A stretch of DNA of 64,000 nucleotides, from positions 70,361,223-70,425,222 of the forward strand of contig NC_089230.1 in assembly GCF_963924675.1 (NCBI RefSeq). Direction: 5' to 3'. Below the pieces are notes generated by a model. It was not told where the DNA came from, searched no databases, and was given only the letters and a program-made list of their open reading frames with translations. Every line of letters begins with the position of its first letter. Positions within the stretch are counted from its first letter, which is position 1. This DNA comes from Phocoena phocoena. Lineage: Eukaryota; Chordata; Mammalia; Artiodactyla; Phocoenidae. Shown here piece by piece: positions 46,022 to 56,737 of the stretch. Position numbers and translations under genes: made by a program.

Positions 46022-46230
46022 TTTTTTTTTTTTTTTTTGCGGTACACGGGCCTCTCACTGCTGTGGCCTCTCCCGTTGCGGAGCACAGGCTCTGGACACG
46101 CAAGCTCAGCGGCCATGGCTCACGGGCCCAGCCGCTCCGCAGCATGTGGGATCTTCCCGGACCGGGGCACGAACCCGTGTCCCCTGCATCGGTAGGCGGA
46201 CTCTCAACCACTGCGCCACCAGGGAAGCCC
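46022..46230 (-). mobile_element. Cetacean-type CHR SINE, minus strand, perfect 14-bp TSD
   Basis: A full GC-rich cetacean SINE runs from the T run at 46022-46038 to 'ccaccagggaagccc' at 46230. agccaacagctttt flanks it at 46012-46025 and 46231-46244; the left copy overlaps the tail. On the minus strand 'ggttgagagtccgcctaccg' lies near the A box and 'acgggttcgtgccccggtcc' covers the B box. It inserted into older repeat-like sequence that continues at 46245. Confidence 0.93.
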
Positions 46231-46264
46231 AGCCAACAGCTTTTGATAGAAGGACACAGCCACT

Positions 46265-46490
46265 GCCTAACTGTGACCTGGCAGGCAGGTGGCCAGGAGA
46301 ATAAATATCCTGACCTCTGTCTCCCCTCTCTCTGATCTCCTGAACCATATCACATTGGCTGACTCAACTAGAAACCACAGGACAGGGGAACTTGGTGATG
46401 TAGTCTCTAAAGGCCAGCCTCCCAAATACAGAGCAAGGAGGAGAAGAGTGGAGAACAGATCTGGAGAGGCAAATGGCAGCATGGTAACAC
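46265..46490 (-). mobile_element. Ancient LTR-like repeat fragment (tentative)
   Basis: 'atcctgacctctgtctcccc', 'tctgatctcctgaaccatat', 'aaaggccagcctcccaaata' and 'gtggagaacagatctggaga' match the same unassigned old repeat family as 25270-25555, in the same orientation. The 76- to 90-codon frames across it are incidental. Confidence 0.4.
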
Positions 46491-46734
46491 ACCCAGGACA
46501 TACAACTACTCAATGTTGAGTAAAGGCAAAATGTTAATATGGGTAGAGCTCCTGCACTTAACCACTATACTGTCTACAGAGGAGGAAGAAAATTGTGATA
46601 CAGAAACCAGTGGAGGATGTGAGAGGATTTTTCTCTCCTTTACCCTTTTTCAGCTGAACTCTTAGTCTTTGCAGAGAGCTCCTCTGATGCAGACAGAGAG
46701 GGTTTCTGCAGAAACGAGGGTACACACAGCCTTC

Positions 46735-46805
46735 TCCCACTGAAACGTAAGCTCTATTAACACAGAGATTTTAGTCAGCTTGTTCACTGCTATATCCTTA
46801 TAAAT
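46735..46805 (+). mobile_element. Short L2 tail fragment
   Basis: 'acgtaagctctattaacaca' and 'gcttgttcactgctatatcc' match the L2 3' end. Confidence 0.45.
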
Positions 46806-47029
46806 TCAATCACTGGGTTCCAAGAACTCTTTTGGAACAAGAGGTGCTGAGCTGCCCACTTCAAAAAGAAACCTGCTAGCAACAGAATGTGATCAATGAA
46901 ACATTCTGACCGCCCTGCTTATCTTTCTTGTATCCGCTTCCCTGTTTCTTTCTCTTGTGTGGTTGTGAAATGGCGCTAGTCTTTGATTAACTGTTTAATA
47001 TTTTTTACAGTGGAAATCTAATGAGTGCA

Positions 47030-47195
47030 ACATGTCCTGTTTGGTGCTAAGAGCTTTATGCAGATTTTCCTACTTGACCCTCATCATCACATTCCTCTGA
47101 GATAAACACTATTATTATCCCCATTTTACTAGGAAGTAGAGTGAGACTCAAACACAGGTATATCTTATTTCAAACACTGAACTTTAAACTACTTA
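47030..47195 (-). mobile_element. MIR SINE, minus strand
   Basis: 'ggtgctaagagctttatgca', 'ttattatccccattttacta' and 'agtgagactcaaacacaggt' are the reversed MIR segments in order. Confidence 0.65.
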
Positions 47196-47319
47196 CCCCA
47201 TTCTGCCTTTCTGACTATTTCTCTATCACTGTTTAAAAGTAACAACTGCATTGGTGAGGCCCAGACCTTGATGGTACTAGGCCCTCACACCCACCTTTGA
47301 TGGCTCATGAACCACCACT

Positions 47320-47333
47320 AAAGTCTGAGGCAG
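47320..47333 (+). repeat. Target-site duplication of L1 copy B (5' copy)
   Basis: aaagtctgaggcag is repeated exactly at 51988-52001, after the 3' A-rich tail. Confidence 0.9.
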
Positions 47334-48600
47334 GGGGAGGAACTTCAGGATGGCGGAAGAGTAAGACGTGGAGATCACCTTTCTCCCCACAAATACATCA
47401 GAAATACATCTACACGTGGAACAACTCCTACAGAACACCTACTGAATGCTGGCAGAAGACCTCAGACCTCCCAAAAGGCAAGAAACTCCCCACGTACCTG
47501 GGTAGGGCAAAAGAAAAAAGAAAAAACAGACAAAAGAAAAGGGAGGGGATCTGCACTAATGGGAGGGAGCTGTGTAGGAGAAAAGGTTTCCACACACTGG
47601 GAAGCCCCTTCATGGGCAGAGACTGCGGGTGGCGGAGGGTGGAAGCTTCGGAACCGCGGAGGAGAGCACAGCAACAGGGGTGCAGAGGGCAAAGCGGAGA
47701 GGTTCCCGCACAGAGGATCGGTGCCGACCAGCACTCACCAGCCCGAGAGGCTTGTCTGCTCACCCGCCAGGTCAGGCGGGGTTGGGAGCTGAGGCTCGGG
47801 CTTCGGTTGGAGCGCAGGGAGAGGACTGGGGTTGGCGGCGTGAACACAGCCTGAAGGGGTTAGTGCACCACGGCTAGCCGGGAGGGAGTCCGGGAAAAAG
47901 TCTGGACCTGCCGAAGTGGCAAGAGACTTTTTCTTCCCTCTTTGTTTCCTGGTGCGCGAGGAGAGGGGACCCCAAAGACAGGCATGAGACGCTAAGGCTG
48001 CTGCTGCCGCCACCCAGAAGCCTGTGTGCGAGCACAGGTCACTGTCCACACCCCGCTTTCAGGGAGCCTGTGCAGCCAGCCACTGCCAGGGTCCCGGGAT
48101 CCAGGGACAACTCCCCCGGGAGAATGCACGGCGCGCCACAGGCTGGTGCAACGTCCTGCAGGCCTCTGCCGCCGCAGGCTCGCCCACATCCATACCCCTC
48201 TCTCCCCCCGGGCCTGAGTGAGCCAGAGCCCCTGAAATCAGCAGCTTCTTTAACCCTGTCCTGTCTGAGCGCAGAACAGATGCCCTCCGGCGACCTACAC
48301 GCAGAGGTGGGGCCAAATCCAAAGCTGAGCCCCTGGGAGCTATGAGAACAAAGAAGAGAAAGGAAATCTCTGCCAGCAGCCTCAGGAGCAGCGGATTAAA
48401 TCCCCACAATCAATTTGATATACCTGCATCTGTGGAATACCTGAATAGACAACCAATCATCCCAAATTGAGGAGGTGGACTTTGGGAGCAACGACATACA
48501 TATTTTTTTCCCTTTTTCTCTTCTTGTGAGTGTGTATGTGTATGCTTCTGTGTGTGATTTTGTCTGTATAGCTTTGCTTTTACCATCTGTCCTAGAGTTC
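47334..48600 (+). promoter_or_regulatory. L1 5'UTR promoter region (copy B)
   Basis: The most GC- and CpG-rich part of the window (about 47600-48350) lies in this 5'UTR. In mammalian L1s the internal promoter lies in the 5'UTR and drives transcription from the element's first base. Overlapping open frames on both strands here (up to 185 codons) reflect GC content and have no recognised domain. Promoter function is inferred from position, not from identified binding sites. Confidence 0.55.
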
Positions 48601-48775
48601 TGTCTGTCCGGTTTTTTTTGTTTTTTTTTTTTTTAGTATACTATTTAGCACTTGTTATCATTTGTGGATTTGTTTTTTGGTTTGGTTGCTCTCTTCTTTT
48701 TTTTTATTACTTAAAAGAATTTTCTTAATACTTATTTTTTATTTTAATAACTTTATTATTTCATTTTATCTTCTC

Positions 48776-48820
<45 letters not shown>

Positions 48821-48849
48821 CCTTTTATTCTGAGCCGTGTGGATGACAG
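47478..48849 (+). other. Putative GC-AG intron in L1 5'UTR (copy B)
   Basis: This 1,372-bp block is precisely absent from copy A. It starts gcaaga after ccaaaag and ends gatgacag after a long pyrimidine tract (CT and CTTT repeats, 48773-48830). Exon ends joined here predict ccaaaag-gctcttgg; copy A reads ccaaaag-ggtcttgg, one base different. GC-AG introns are a known minor class. The boundary is ambiguous by one G. Confidence 0.6.
48773..48822 (+). repeat. (CT)n(CTTT)n microsatellite inside L1 5'UTR
   Basis: About ten CT units followed by five CTTT units. It would serve as the polypyrimidine tract of the putative intron. Confidence 0.9.
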
Positions 48850-49333
48850 GCTCTTGGTGCTCCAGCCAGGCATCAGGGCTGTGCCTCTGAGGTGGGAGAG
48901 CCAAGTTCAGGACACTGGTCTACAAGAGACCTCCCAGCTCCACATAATATCAAATGGTGAAAATCTCCCAGAGATCTCCATCACAACTCAAAGACCCACC
49001 TCCACTCAACGACCAGCAAGCTACAGTGCTGGACACCCTATGCCAAACAACTAGCAAGACAGGAACACAATCCCATCCATTAGCAGAGAGGCGGCCTAAA
49101 ATCATAATAAGGCCACAGACACCCCAAAACATACCACCAGACGTGGACCTACCCACCAGAAAGACAACATCCAGCCTCATCCACCAGAACACAGGCACTA
49201 GTCCCCTCCACCAGGAAGCCTACACAACCCACTGAACCAACCTTAGCCACTGGGGACAGACACCAAAAAAAACCGGGAACTACGAACCTGCAGCCTACAA
49301 AAAGGAGACCCCAAACACAGTAAGTTAAGCAAA

Positions 49334-49567
49334 ATAAGAAGACAGAAAAACACACAGCAGATGAAAGAGAAAGGCAAAAACTCACCAGATCTAACAAATG
49401 AAGAGGAAATAGGCAGTCTACCTGAAAAAGAATTCAGAATAATGATAGTAAGGATGATCCAAAATCTTGGAAACAGAATGGAGAAAATACAAGAAACGTT
49501 TAACAAGGACCTAGAAGAACTAAAGAGCAAACAAACAATGATGAACAACACAATAAATGAAATTTAA
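49334..49567 (+). pseudogene. L1 ORF1 5' part, start lost, early stop (copy B)
   Basis: The codon matching copy A's ORF1 ATG reads ATA here (49334-49336). The frame then matches copy A ('LTNEEEIGSLPEKEFRIM', 'MIQNLGNRMEKIQ') and stops at TAA 49565-49567, the same position as in copy A. ORF1 homology continues in frame after it. Confidence 0.85.
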
Positions 49568-51451
49568 AATTCTCTAGAAGAGATCAATAGCAGAATAACT
49601 GAGGCAGAAGAACGGATAAGTGACCTGGAAGAAAAAATAGTAGAAATAACTACCACAGAGCAGAATAAAGAAAAAAGAATGAAAAGAATTGAAGATAGTC
49701 TCAGGGACCTCTGGGACAACATTAAACACACCAACATTCGATTTATAGGGGTCCCAGAAAAAGAAGAGAAAAAGAAAGGCACTGCGAAAATATTTGAAGA
49801 GACTATAGTTGAAAACTTCCTTAATATGGGAAAGGAAATAATCAAGTCCAGGAAGCACAGACAGTCCCATACAGGATAAATCCAAGGAGAAACACGCCAA
49901 GACACATATTAATCAAACTATCAAAAATTAAATACAAAGAAAAAATATTAAAAGCAGTGAGGGAATTTGGTAAAGTAGCAGGATACAAACTTAACGCACA
50001 GAAATCTCTGGCATTCCTATACACTAATGATGAAAAATCTGAAAGTAAAATTAAGAAAACACTCCCATTTACCACTGCAACAAAATGAATCACATATCTA
50101 GGAATAAACCTACCTAAGGAGACAAAGACCTGTGTGTAGAAAATTTTAAGACACTGATGAAAGAAATTAAAGATGATACAAATAGATGGAGAGATATACC
50201 ATGTTCTTGGATTGGATGAATCAACATTGTGAAAATGACTATACTACCCAAAGCAATCTACAGATTCAATGCAATCCCTATCAAACTACCAATGGCATTT
50301 TTCACAGAACTAGAACAAAAAAGTTCACAATTTGTATGGAAACACAAAAGACCCCGAATAGCCAAAGCAATCTGGAGAAAGAAAAACGGAGCTGGAGGAA
50401 TCAGGCTCCCTGACTTCAGACTATACTACAAAGCTACAGTAATCCAGACAGTATGGTACTGGCACAAAAACAGAAATATAGATCAATGGAACAGGATAGA
50501 AAGCGCAGAGATAAATCCACGCACATATGGTCAACTTATCTTTGATAAAGGAGGCAAGAATATACAGTGGAGAAAAGACAGCCTCTTCAATAAGTGGTGC
50601 TGGGAAAACTGGACAGCTACATGTAAAAGAATTAAATTAGAACACTCCCTAACACCATATACAAAAATAAACTCAAAATGGATTAAAGACCTAAATGTAA
50701 GGCCAGACACTCTTAAACTCTTAGAGGAAAACATAGGCAGAACACTCTATGACATAAATCACAGCAAGATCCTTTTTGACCCACCTCCTAGAGAAACGGA
50801 AATAAAACCAAAAATAAACAAATGGGACCTAATGAAACTTCAAAGCTTTTCCACAGCAAAGGAAACCATAAACAAGACAAAAATACAACCCTCAGAATGC
50901 AAGAAAATATTTTCAAATGAAGCAACTGACAAAGGATTAATCTCCAAAATTTACATGCAGCTCAATATCAAAAAAACAACCCAATCCAAAAATGGGCAGA
51001 AGACTTAAATAGACATTTCTCCGAAGAAGACATACAGATTGCCAACAAACGCATGAAAGAATGCTCAACATCATTAATCATTAGAGAAATGCAAATCAAA
51101 ACTACAATGAGATATCATCTGACACCGGTCAGAATGGCCATCATCAAAAAATCTACAAACAATAAATGCCGGAGAGGGTGTGTAGAGGGAACCCTCTTGC
51201 ACTGTTGGTGGGAATGTAAATTGAAGCAGCCACTGTGGAGAACAGTATGGAGGTTCCTTAAAAAACTAGAAACAGAACTACCATACGACCCAGCAATCCC
51301 ACTACTGGGCATATACCCTGAGAAAACCATAATTCAAAAAGTGTCATGTTCCAAAATGTTCATTGCAGCTCTATTTACAATAGCCAGGACATGGAAGCAA
51401 CCTAAGTGTCCATCGACAGATGAATGGATAAAGAAGATGTGGCACATATAA
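49568..51451 (+). pseudogene. L1 ORF1-ORF2 fused remnant (copy B)
   Basis: ORF1 sequence ('[15 protein letters not shown]') joins late ORF2 at the shared junction (49961-49966). A short deletion near 49849 shifts the frame before the junction, unlike copy A. ORF2 pieces are open at 50229-51008 ('[14 protein letters not shown]', '[10 protein letters not shown]' in an overlapping frame) and 51053-51451. The latter has a Cys-His motif shortened by one codon ([17 protein letters not shown]). It is non-functional. Confidence 0.8.
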
Positions 51452-51594
51452 ACAATGGAATATTACTCAGCCATAAAAAGAAACAAATTGAGTTATTTGT
51501 AGTGAGGTGGATGGACCTAGAGTCTGTCATACAGAGTGAATTAAGTCAGAAAGAGAGAAACAAATACTGTATGCTACACATATATATGGAATCT

Positions 51595-51627
51595 AAAACA
51601 AAACAAAACAAAACAAAAAAACAAAAT
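51595..51627 (+). repeat. (CAAAA)n run in L1 3'UTR (copy B)
   Basis: Five or six CAAAA units in a position where copies A and C have only an A run. Confidence 0.85.
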
Positions 51628-51987
51628 GGTCATGAAGAACCTAGGGGCAAGATGGGAATAAAGACACAGACCTACTAGAGAATGGACTTGAGGATATGGG
51701 GAGGGGGAAGGGTAAGCTGGGAGAAAGTGAGAGAGTGGCATGGACATATATACACTACCAAACGTAAAACAAATAGCTAGTGGGAAGCAGCTGCATAGCC
51801 CAGGGAGATCAGCTCGGTGCTTTGTGACCACCTAGAGCGGTGGGATAGGGAGGGTGGTAGGGAGACGCCAGAGAGAGGAGATATGGGGACATATGTATAT
51901 GTATAGCTGATTCACTTTGTTATAAAGCAGAAACTAACACACCATTGTAAAGCAATTATAATCCAATAAAGAGTTTTAAAAAAGAAA

Positions 51988-52001
51988 AAAGTCTGAGGCA
52001 G
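51988..52001 (+). repeat. Target-site duplication of L1 copy B (3' copy)
   Basis: Exact repeat of 47320-47333. Confidence 0.9.
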
Positions 52002-52029
52002 CTCATGGCCTGGCTCTAGGTCTGCTGGG

Positions 52030-52627
52030 GTGAGTCAGGATACCATCAGCCCTTGACCCTGCCAAGCCTCAGTCCCTTCTCTATTATGCCTCCTACTTAG
52101 GCTACTTCAAACGCAAACAGGTGCTGTCTCCTGAAGCTCTCAGTGCCCTGATCCATCAACCGCCCCCTTGATGAGTGCTGGAAAGTTTGCTTTGTGGTGC
52201 AGACTCCCCAAGCAAGCAATGAAAATGCCTGTTCAACTCTACTGATTTGGGGAGAATAATTGACTATTGCCTCTCCTCCCCCTGCTGCCACTCTGGACTA
52301 TTTTCACACCAAGTGCACATTTCCCACTGGCCACTCCCAGGCAATGCCTGAGCAGGGCAGAGGCGCTCTGCCAAGATGTGGGGATTCTCTAATACGTGGT
52401 GCTGTTTGCGGACTCGTTAGCCTGGATGAACCTTTCTTGAAATCACATCACAGTACAAAATTAGACTCCTGTTTCCCATCCACTTTCTTTCTCTCTCATA
52501 TTCCATAGATGTCAGACCTACGTGTGGCCTGAAGCCTCTCCCCACCTCCTCCAGCTCCTTCTCCCAATAAATCTCCTACATGTCTAATTCCATCTTGGCA
52601 TCTGCTTCTCAGTAGGCATGAACTAAT
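52030..52627 (+). mobile_element. ERVL-type LTR, probable 5' LTR
   Basis: The right half reads 'gttagcctggatgaaccttt', 'ctcctgtttcccatccactt', the polyadenylation region 'tctcccaataaatctcctac', and the end 'taattccatcttggcatctg' followed by 'gaactaatgca'. It directly precedes retroviral internal sequence, as a 5' LTR would. The left boundary is uncertain. Confidence 0.55.
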
Positions 52628-53325
52628 GCAAGTGATACTGGAGGTGGTCTGAGAAACAGGTGGTAAGATAGGAACATGAGACTGGCTTACTCGTCACAGA
52701 AAGGCAAAAACGATGCTATCCTGAATGGTAAGTGGAGCATAGATAGTTCCTGACACAAGTTGGCAGCTCAGTTGCTAGAGATTTCACTAGTGGTTACCTG
52801 GGAAAATGTCTGAGTGGGAGGAAATATCTTTGCAGATTAAAGAATCCAGACATTTGAAAGATGTGAAGTAACAATAAGAACAGTGGAGGTGACTACTTAT
52901 TTATAAGTTGTTTTGATTTCCTACAGAGGGATGATGAGAAACTGAGCCATTAACAGGCAGTTAAGAGCTGAGTGTGAGAGCCAGAGCATATCTTTGGTAG
53001 CTCACTAAGAGGTCCTTAACCCCTGAATGGAAGAGCAGACACAGCAGAGCAACATCCTAGAGATCTAGAGATCTGACAGCTGAGTGTCAGAGCTCCAGAG
53101 ATGCTTGAATGCTCACTCTGTTAGGCTAAGAACCCTGGCTGGGAAAAACTGAGCCCCTGAAATATGGCACGAGGCCATCTGGATGGATGCCCCTAAAGAC
53201 GCTGGTTCTGCAGAGCCCCTTCAGACTGTTGGAACTGTGTGTCTTCTCATTTGGGGGAAGGGTGAGAATTTCTTTACTTGTGAGGAAGATAGCTCTATCT
53301 CGTTAGGAAGAAACAGGGAGTGGTA
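52628..53325 (+). pseudogene. Degraded ERVL internal leader/gag-like region
   Basis: 'gtggtctgagaaacaggtgg' and 'ctacagagggatgatgagaa' followed by 'actgagccattaacaggcag' resemble the leader and start of gag in class III (ERVL) endogenous retroviruses. There is no open frame over 65 codons, so coding capacity is gone. Confidence 0.4.
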
Positions 53326-53329
53326 CGGT

Positions 53330-53855
53330 TGTTGCATGGGAGTTCTCACGGGTGTACAAGAGTGTATATGGAGCTGAACAGCTTCCACTGGTGACCCCAC
53401 AGCCCTTGCCTGGGCCTGGTGACCACCTCGCTGCAGTTGCCCTATCATCAACACTGGTGCATGCCAGGACTTGCACTGGAAGTGGCACCCCAACTCCTTC
53501 TTCGTGCCTACCCACCAGCTTCAGCTTACCTACACTCCAAAGAGTTACGTCCTACTGCCTGACAATGGCAGACCAACTCTGACCCAAGAAACCCAGCAAA
53601 CATCTCAACCATCAATTGTAACCACACCTACCACAGTGAGGTCTGAAGCCTGGCCTTGGGGACGGAGCCTCCGTTCCAAGCTGTTCCTTCCACGGGTATG
53701 CTTCCTTAGGCCGAGGGGTTCCTTTAGGGTTCTTTTTGCACCCCTACAGTTATTGCATCCCTTATATGGTTTAATCATTATTTATATTAAAAATCCCTTG
53801 TTCATATTACACTGTCGTTTCTGTTTCCTGACTAGACCTAGACTGATACAAGTAT
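53330..53855 (+). mobile_element. Second ERVL-type LTR inserted within the provirus (tentative)
   Basis: 'tgacaatggcagaccaactc', 'tatttatattaaaaatccct' and the end 'gtttcctgactagacctaga' look like a different old LTR lying between two gag-like blocks. It explains the break in the internal sequence. The family is unassigned. Confidence 0.4.
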
Positions 53856-53879
53856 CCAGAATGTACATCAAATAATCCA

Positions 53880-54640
53880 GAATGTAAGATTAAATGAGCA
53901 AAAACATTTATTGTCCAAGCCAGTATATTTACATTTAATATCATGGTAAGGATCCCAGGTGATGCAACAAACTCACTGCTAGAGTAGCTCTTAGAGGCTT
54001 CTAAAAAACTATGGCCAATGCTGAGAGAAATGGAAATGCTTGGGTTGCCTTGGCTGATGGTAGAGGAAGAAATAAAGAGGCTAAGGGAAGTGGACATGGT
54101 GGAATGAATATATTAAAAGGCCAGAAGATTATGTTTTCCAGTGAAGTCGAGAGAACAGAACGTATCACTCACTAAGGCCATTAAAATGGCAATGGTGGAA
54201 GAGGCGTGAGCAACAGTAAATATTCATGGTGGCCCTTCTCTGTAGGCTGGGCTCACTGTAGGGGAGGCAATCAGAGAGCTGAGCTCAATAACATTCAGCC
54301 CCAAAGTACTAGAGGCCACATGGGGGTACTTACCCACCAGAGGCCAGTTACCATAATTATTACATGCAAGACCAGAGGGGTAGCCAAGAGGTCTTGACGC
54401 ACAGGGAATTGCAGAGATGGTTAACATAACACGGTGGCGTCTGTAGGGGCAAAACAGACCACTGAGCGACAAGGATGCTGCTTTACTTCTACAATCAGAA
54501 AAGAAGTACCAATCCCTTGCTCAGTTTTCAGATCCAGAATCCCTTGACTTGAAAGGGTCCCTTGAAAGAACACTACAACACTGCTATAAGGACATATTGT
54601 AATGATTCTCCCTGTTCTTCCCCAATGGGATCTATGGGCA
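53880..54640 (+). pseudogene. ERVL gag remnant
   Basis: 'gtagctcttagaggcttcta', 'aaactatggccaatgctgag', 'aggccacatgggggtactta', 'cccaccagaggccagttacc' and 'agaccagaggggtagccaag' follow an ERVL gag pattern in order. The last piece reads near 'caagaggtcttgacg'. Frames are broken by stops and frameshifts every 60-100 codons. No function is expected. Confidence 0.6.
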
Positions 54641-55120
54641 TATACTTGGGTGACTGGATATACTGGGGAAAGGGGAATACCCAGACATATTGAGGCTACT
54701 GGATTCAGAGTCTGAATTGACAGTGAATCCCAGAGGCCCAAAGCATCATCATGGCACCCCTGCTAGACTGGGGGCTTATAGACGACAGGTAATAAATGCA
54801 GTTGTGGCTAAAGTCTGGCTTACAAGTTTTAGAGACCTACCCAGTGGTCATTTCCTTAATTCTCTACCTTATAATTGGAATTGACATGCTAAGCAATTAA
54901 AGTAACCCCCATATTGGGTCCTCAGCTTATGGAATAAGACCTATCATAGTAGGGAAGACCAAATAGAAACCTTTGAAACTGCTCTTGTCTCTAAAGACCA
55001 AGACAGTAAATCAAAAACAATATCACATACCAGGAGGGATGGTGGAGATTAGTGCCACTATTAAAACCTAAAAGATACAGGGATGGTGTTCCCAGTTATA
55101 CTTCTGTTGAATTTGGCAGT
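54640..55120 (+). pseudogene. ERVL protease / start of reverse transcriptase remnant
   Basis: 'tactggggaaaggggaatac', 'ctgctagactgggggcttat', 'aattggaattgacatgctaa' and 'taccaggagggatggtggag' match the order of the protease-to-pol region of ERVL elements. Stops interrupt it. Homology fades at about 55120, before the polymerase catalytic motif. RNase H, integrase and env are not seen. Confidence 0.6.
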
Positions 55121-55359
55121 CTGGTCCTTGCAGAAACTAGATGTCTCCCACTAAGCCTTGGGCATCTTTACACAGAAACAGAGCACATGTTGTTATTTTG
55201 TTGTAATGATTATTGGGCACTCAAATTTCATCATTTGAACTCTAATTTATCACTCAAGTTATTGAAACCTATAGATCATACCAAATTAGAACTAGAGAGA
55301 GCAATATGGGTATGATTTTAGATAAAGAAGATTACCTTCTGGACATATTATAATCATCC

Positions 55360-55805
55360 TAACTGTGCTCCATCAGCAATACACTCCGCAACATTCTCCA
55401 AAAAGGCACATTGCTGCTTGGTGCTTTACTGCTCCAAGCTCCTCTACACGGACTATTACTCACCCTATATTTTGCCAGGTATACTATAGCATCTATTTTA
55501 AGACTCAACACAAGAGCTACCTTTTCCAGGAAGTCTCCCTGAAACCCCATCCACACACCAGGCTAGTTTAGAGGTCCTTTCTTGCTGCTCCAGTAATATC
55601 TCCTGCAGTTTTATACTTGCCAATAATCTCTCACCTTGTTTTATCATTGCCCATTATTATATCTGTCTCCCCACTATGCTGTGAGTTCCTCAAGGGCAGG
55701 GATTGTATCTCATTCATCTTTGAGCCTCTGTAATTTAGAATAGTGCTTGGCACACGGTTGGCAGCCCATAAATACTTGATGAATGAAAGAATAAATAATT
55801 TAATA
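55360..55805 (+). mobile_element. L2 LINE 3' end
   Basis: 'aggaagtctccctgaaaccc', 'tctgtctccccactatgctg', 'tgagttcctcaagggcaggg', 'attgtatctcattcatcttt', 'gcttggcacacggttggcag' and 'aaatacttgatgaatgaaag' follow the L2 3' end to its tail. Confidence 0.8.
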
Positions 55806-55809
55806 AATT

Positions 55810-56735
55810 TAAATATTCTGTGTTGATGTTTGGATTGAGTACCAGTTCCTCAGAATGCAGCACTCTATGAGCGATTTCTTCCAGAACATATTAGACTGTT
55901 TCATGGATGTGTATGTAGGCACATTTCCAATTTATCCTTTTGAACTGGAACAATACCCTGCTCCAGACCACCCAGCGAGAACCAGTCTGTGCAGTCACTG
56001 CTCTGTAACCAGACTGAAACATCAGCTCTCAGTCTATTCTGGATGGAATCCTCGGCACAGTCATCTCCACAGAAGGTCAGATGACCTATCAAAAGCAGAA
56101 CTATTGACTGTGGGTATGGCCGGAGCCTGGCACCTGGCTCACTTTCCACAGAGGGGCCGAGTCTGTCAAAGGTCCCTTTAGGTAACACGGTTCTTTACTC
56201 TCCACTCAAAGCATCACTTTAGCAGGTTCCACAGAATTATGTCTACCATGTGCCAGAGAGAAGAAGGCTCTAACATGGCAGTGTGGTCAGTTGTAGCTCA
56301 ACCTCAGAAACTACCTTAGGTCAGATCTTGTACTACTTCTCAAGCCACACAAGCCTGGTCTTGCCATCTGGAAGGAGCTGCTGCAATCAAAGCTACAGCC
56401 AGGATCCAAGTGTCCTGCTTATAGAAAGCCATGCATTACAGCACAATTAATATAAGTGACTGAACCTTCAAACATCTCTACACAGCAACGAATATGGTGG
56501 TTACCCTTTTGTACCTGCTTCCACTGTCTGATTTAGTCTGCCCAGGTTCAAAGTGTAAAAATATGAGACATCAATAAATCCAGATGTATGTCTTAACCAG
56601 TGCAGAAAGGATCCAACTATACATTAGGACCAAACAACAGCACCATACTTCATCATTGTTCAGGGGTGGGAGGGAAAGAAGGAGGAAGGTGGCTGTTGAA
56701 CTATACTAACTTGTATTCTCATGCAGTCTCTACCA
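55810..56735. other. No gene recognised; unique sequence with a 108-codon frame
   Basis: A plus frame of 108 codons at 55855-56181 has no recognised domain, and an antisense frame of 95 codons overlaps it. No repeat is recognised. It is probably non-coding. Confidence 0.35.
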
Positions 56736-56737
56736 CT

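Larger units (their letters stand above)
47334..51987 (+). mobile_element. L1 copy B: full 5'UTR, same ORF1-ORF2 deletion as copy A
   Basis: A 4.65-kb L1 with identical 14-bp flanking duplications. Order: about 2 kb of 5'UTR, ORF1 with lost start codon and the same premature stop as copy A, a jump at 49961-49966 into late ORF2, the ORF2 C-terminus, 3'UTR ('ccaataaagagtttt') and an A-rich tail. The 5'UTR keeps the 1.37-kb block missing from copy A. Endonuclease and most of the reverse transcriptase are absent, so it moved only with enzymes supplied by another L1. Confidence 0.93.

Noticed and set aside
47297..48409. Several long frames on both strands (up to 185 codons)
   Set aside because: They fall in the GC-rich L1 5'UTR of copy B, overlap antisense frames and have low-complexity Arg/Gly/Pro content.
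48773..48822. A standalone microsatellite of interest
   Set aside because: It is an internal part of the L1 5'UTR and fits the pyrimidine tract of the putative intron.
20688..51987. Copies A and B as one segmental duplication
   Set aside because: Their flanks and target-site duplications differ completely, and each duplication is exact at its own locus.
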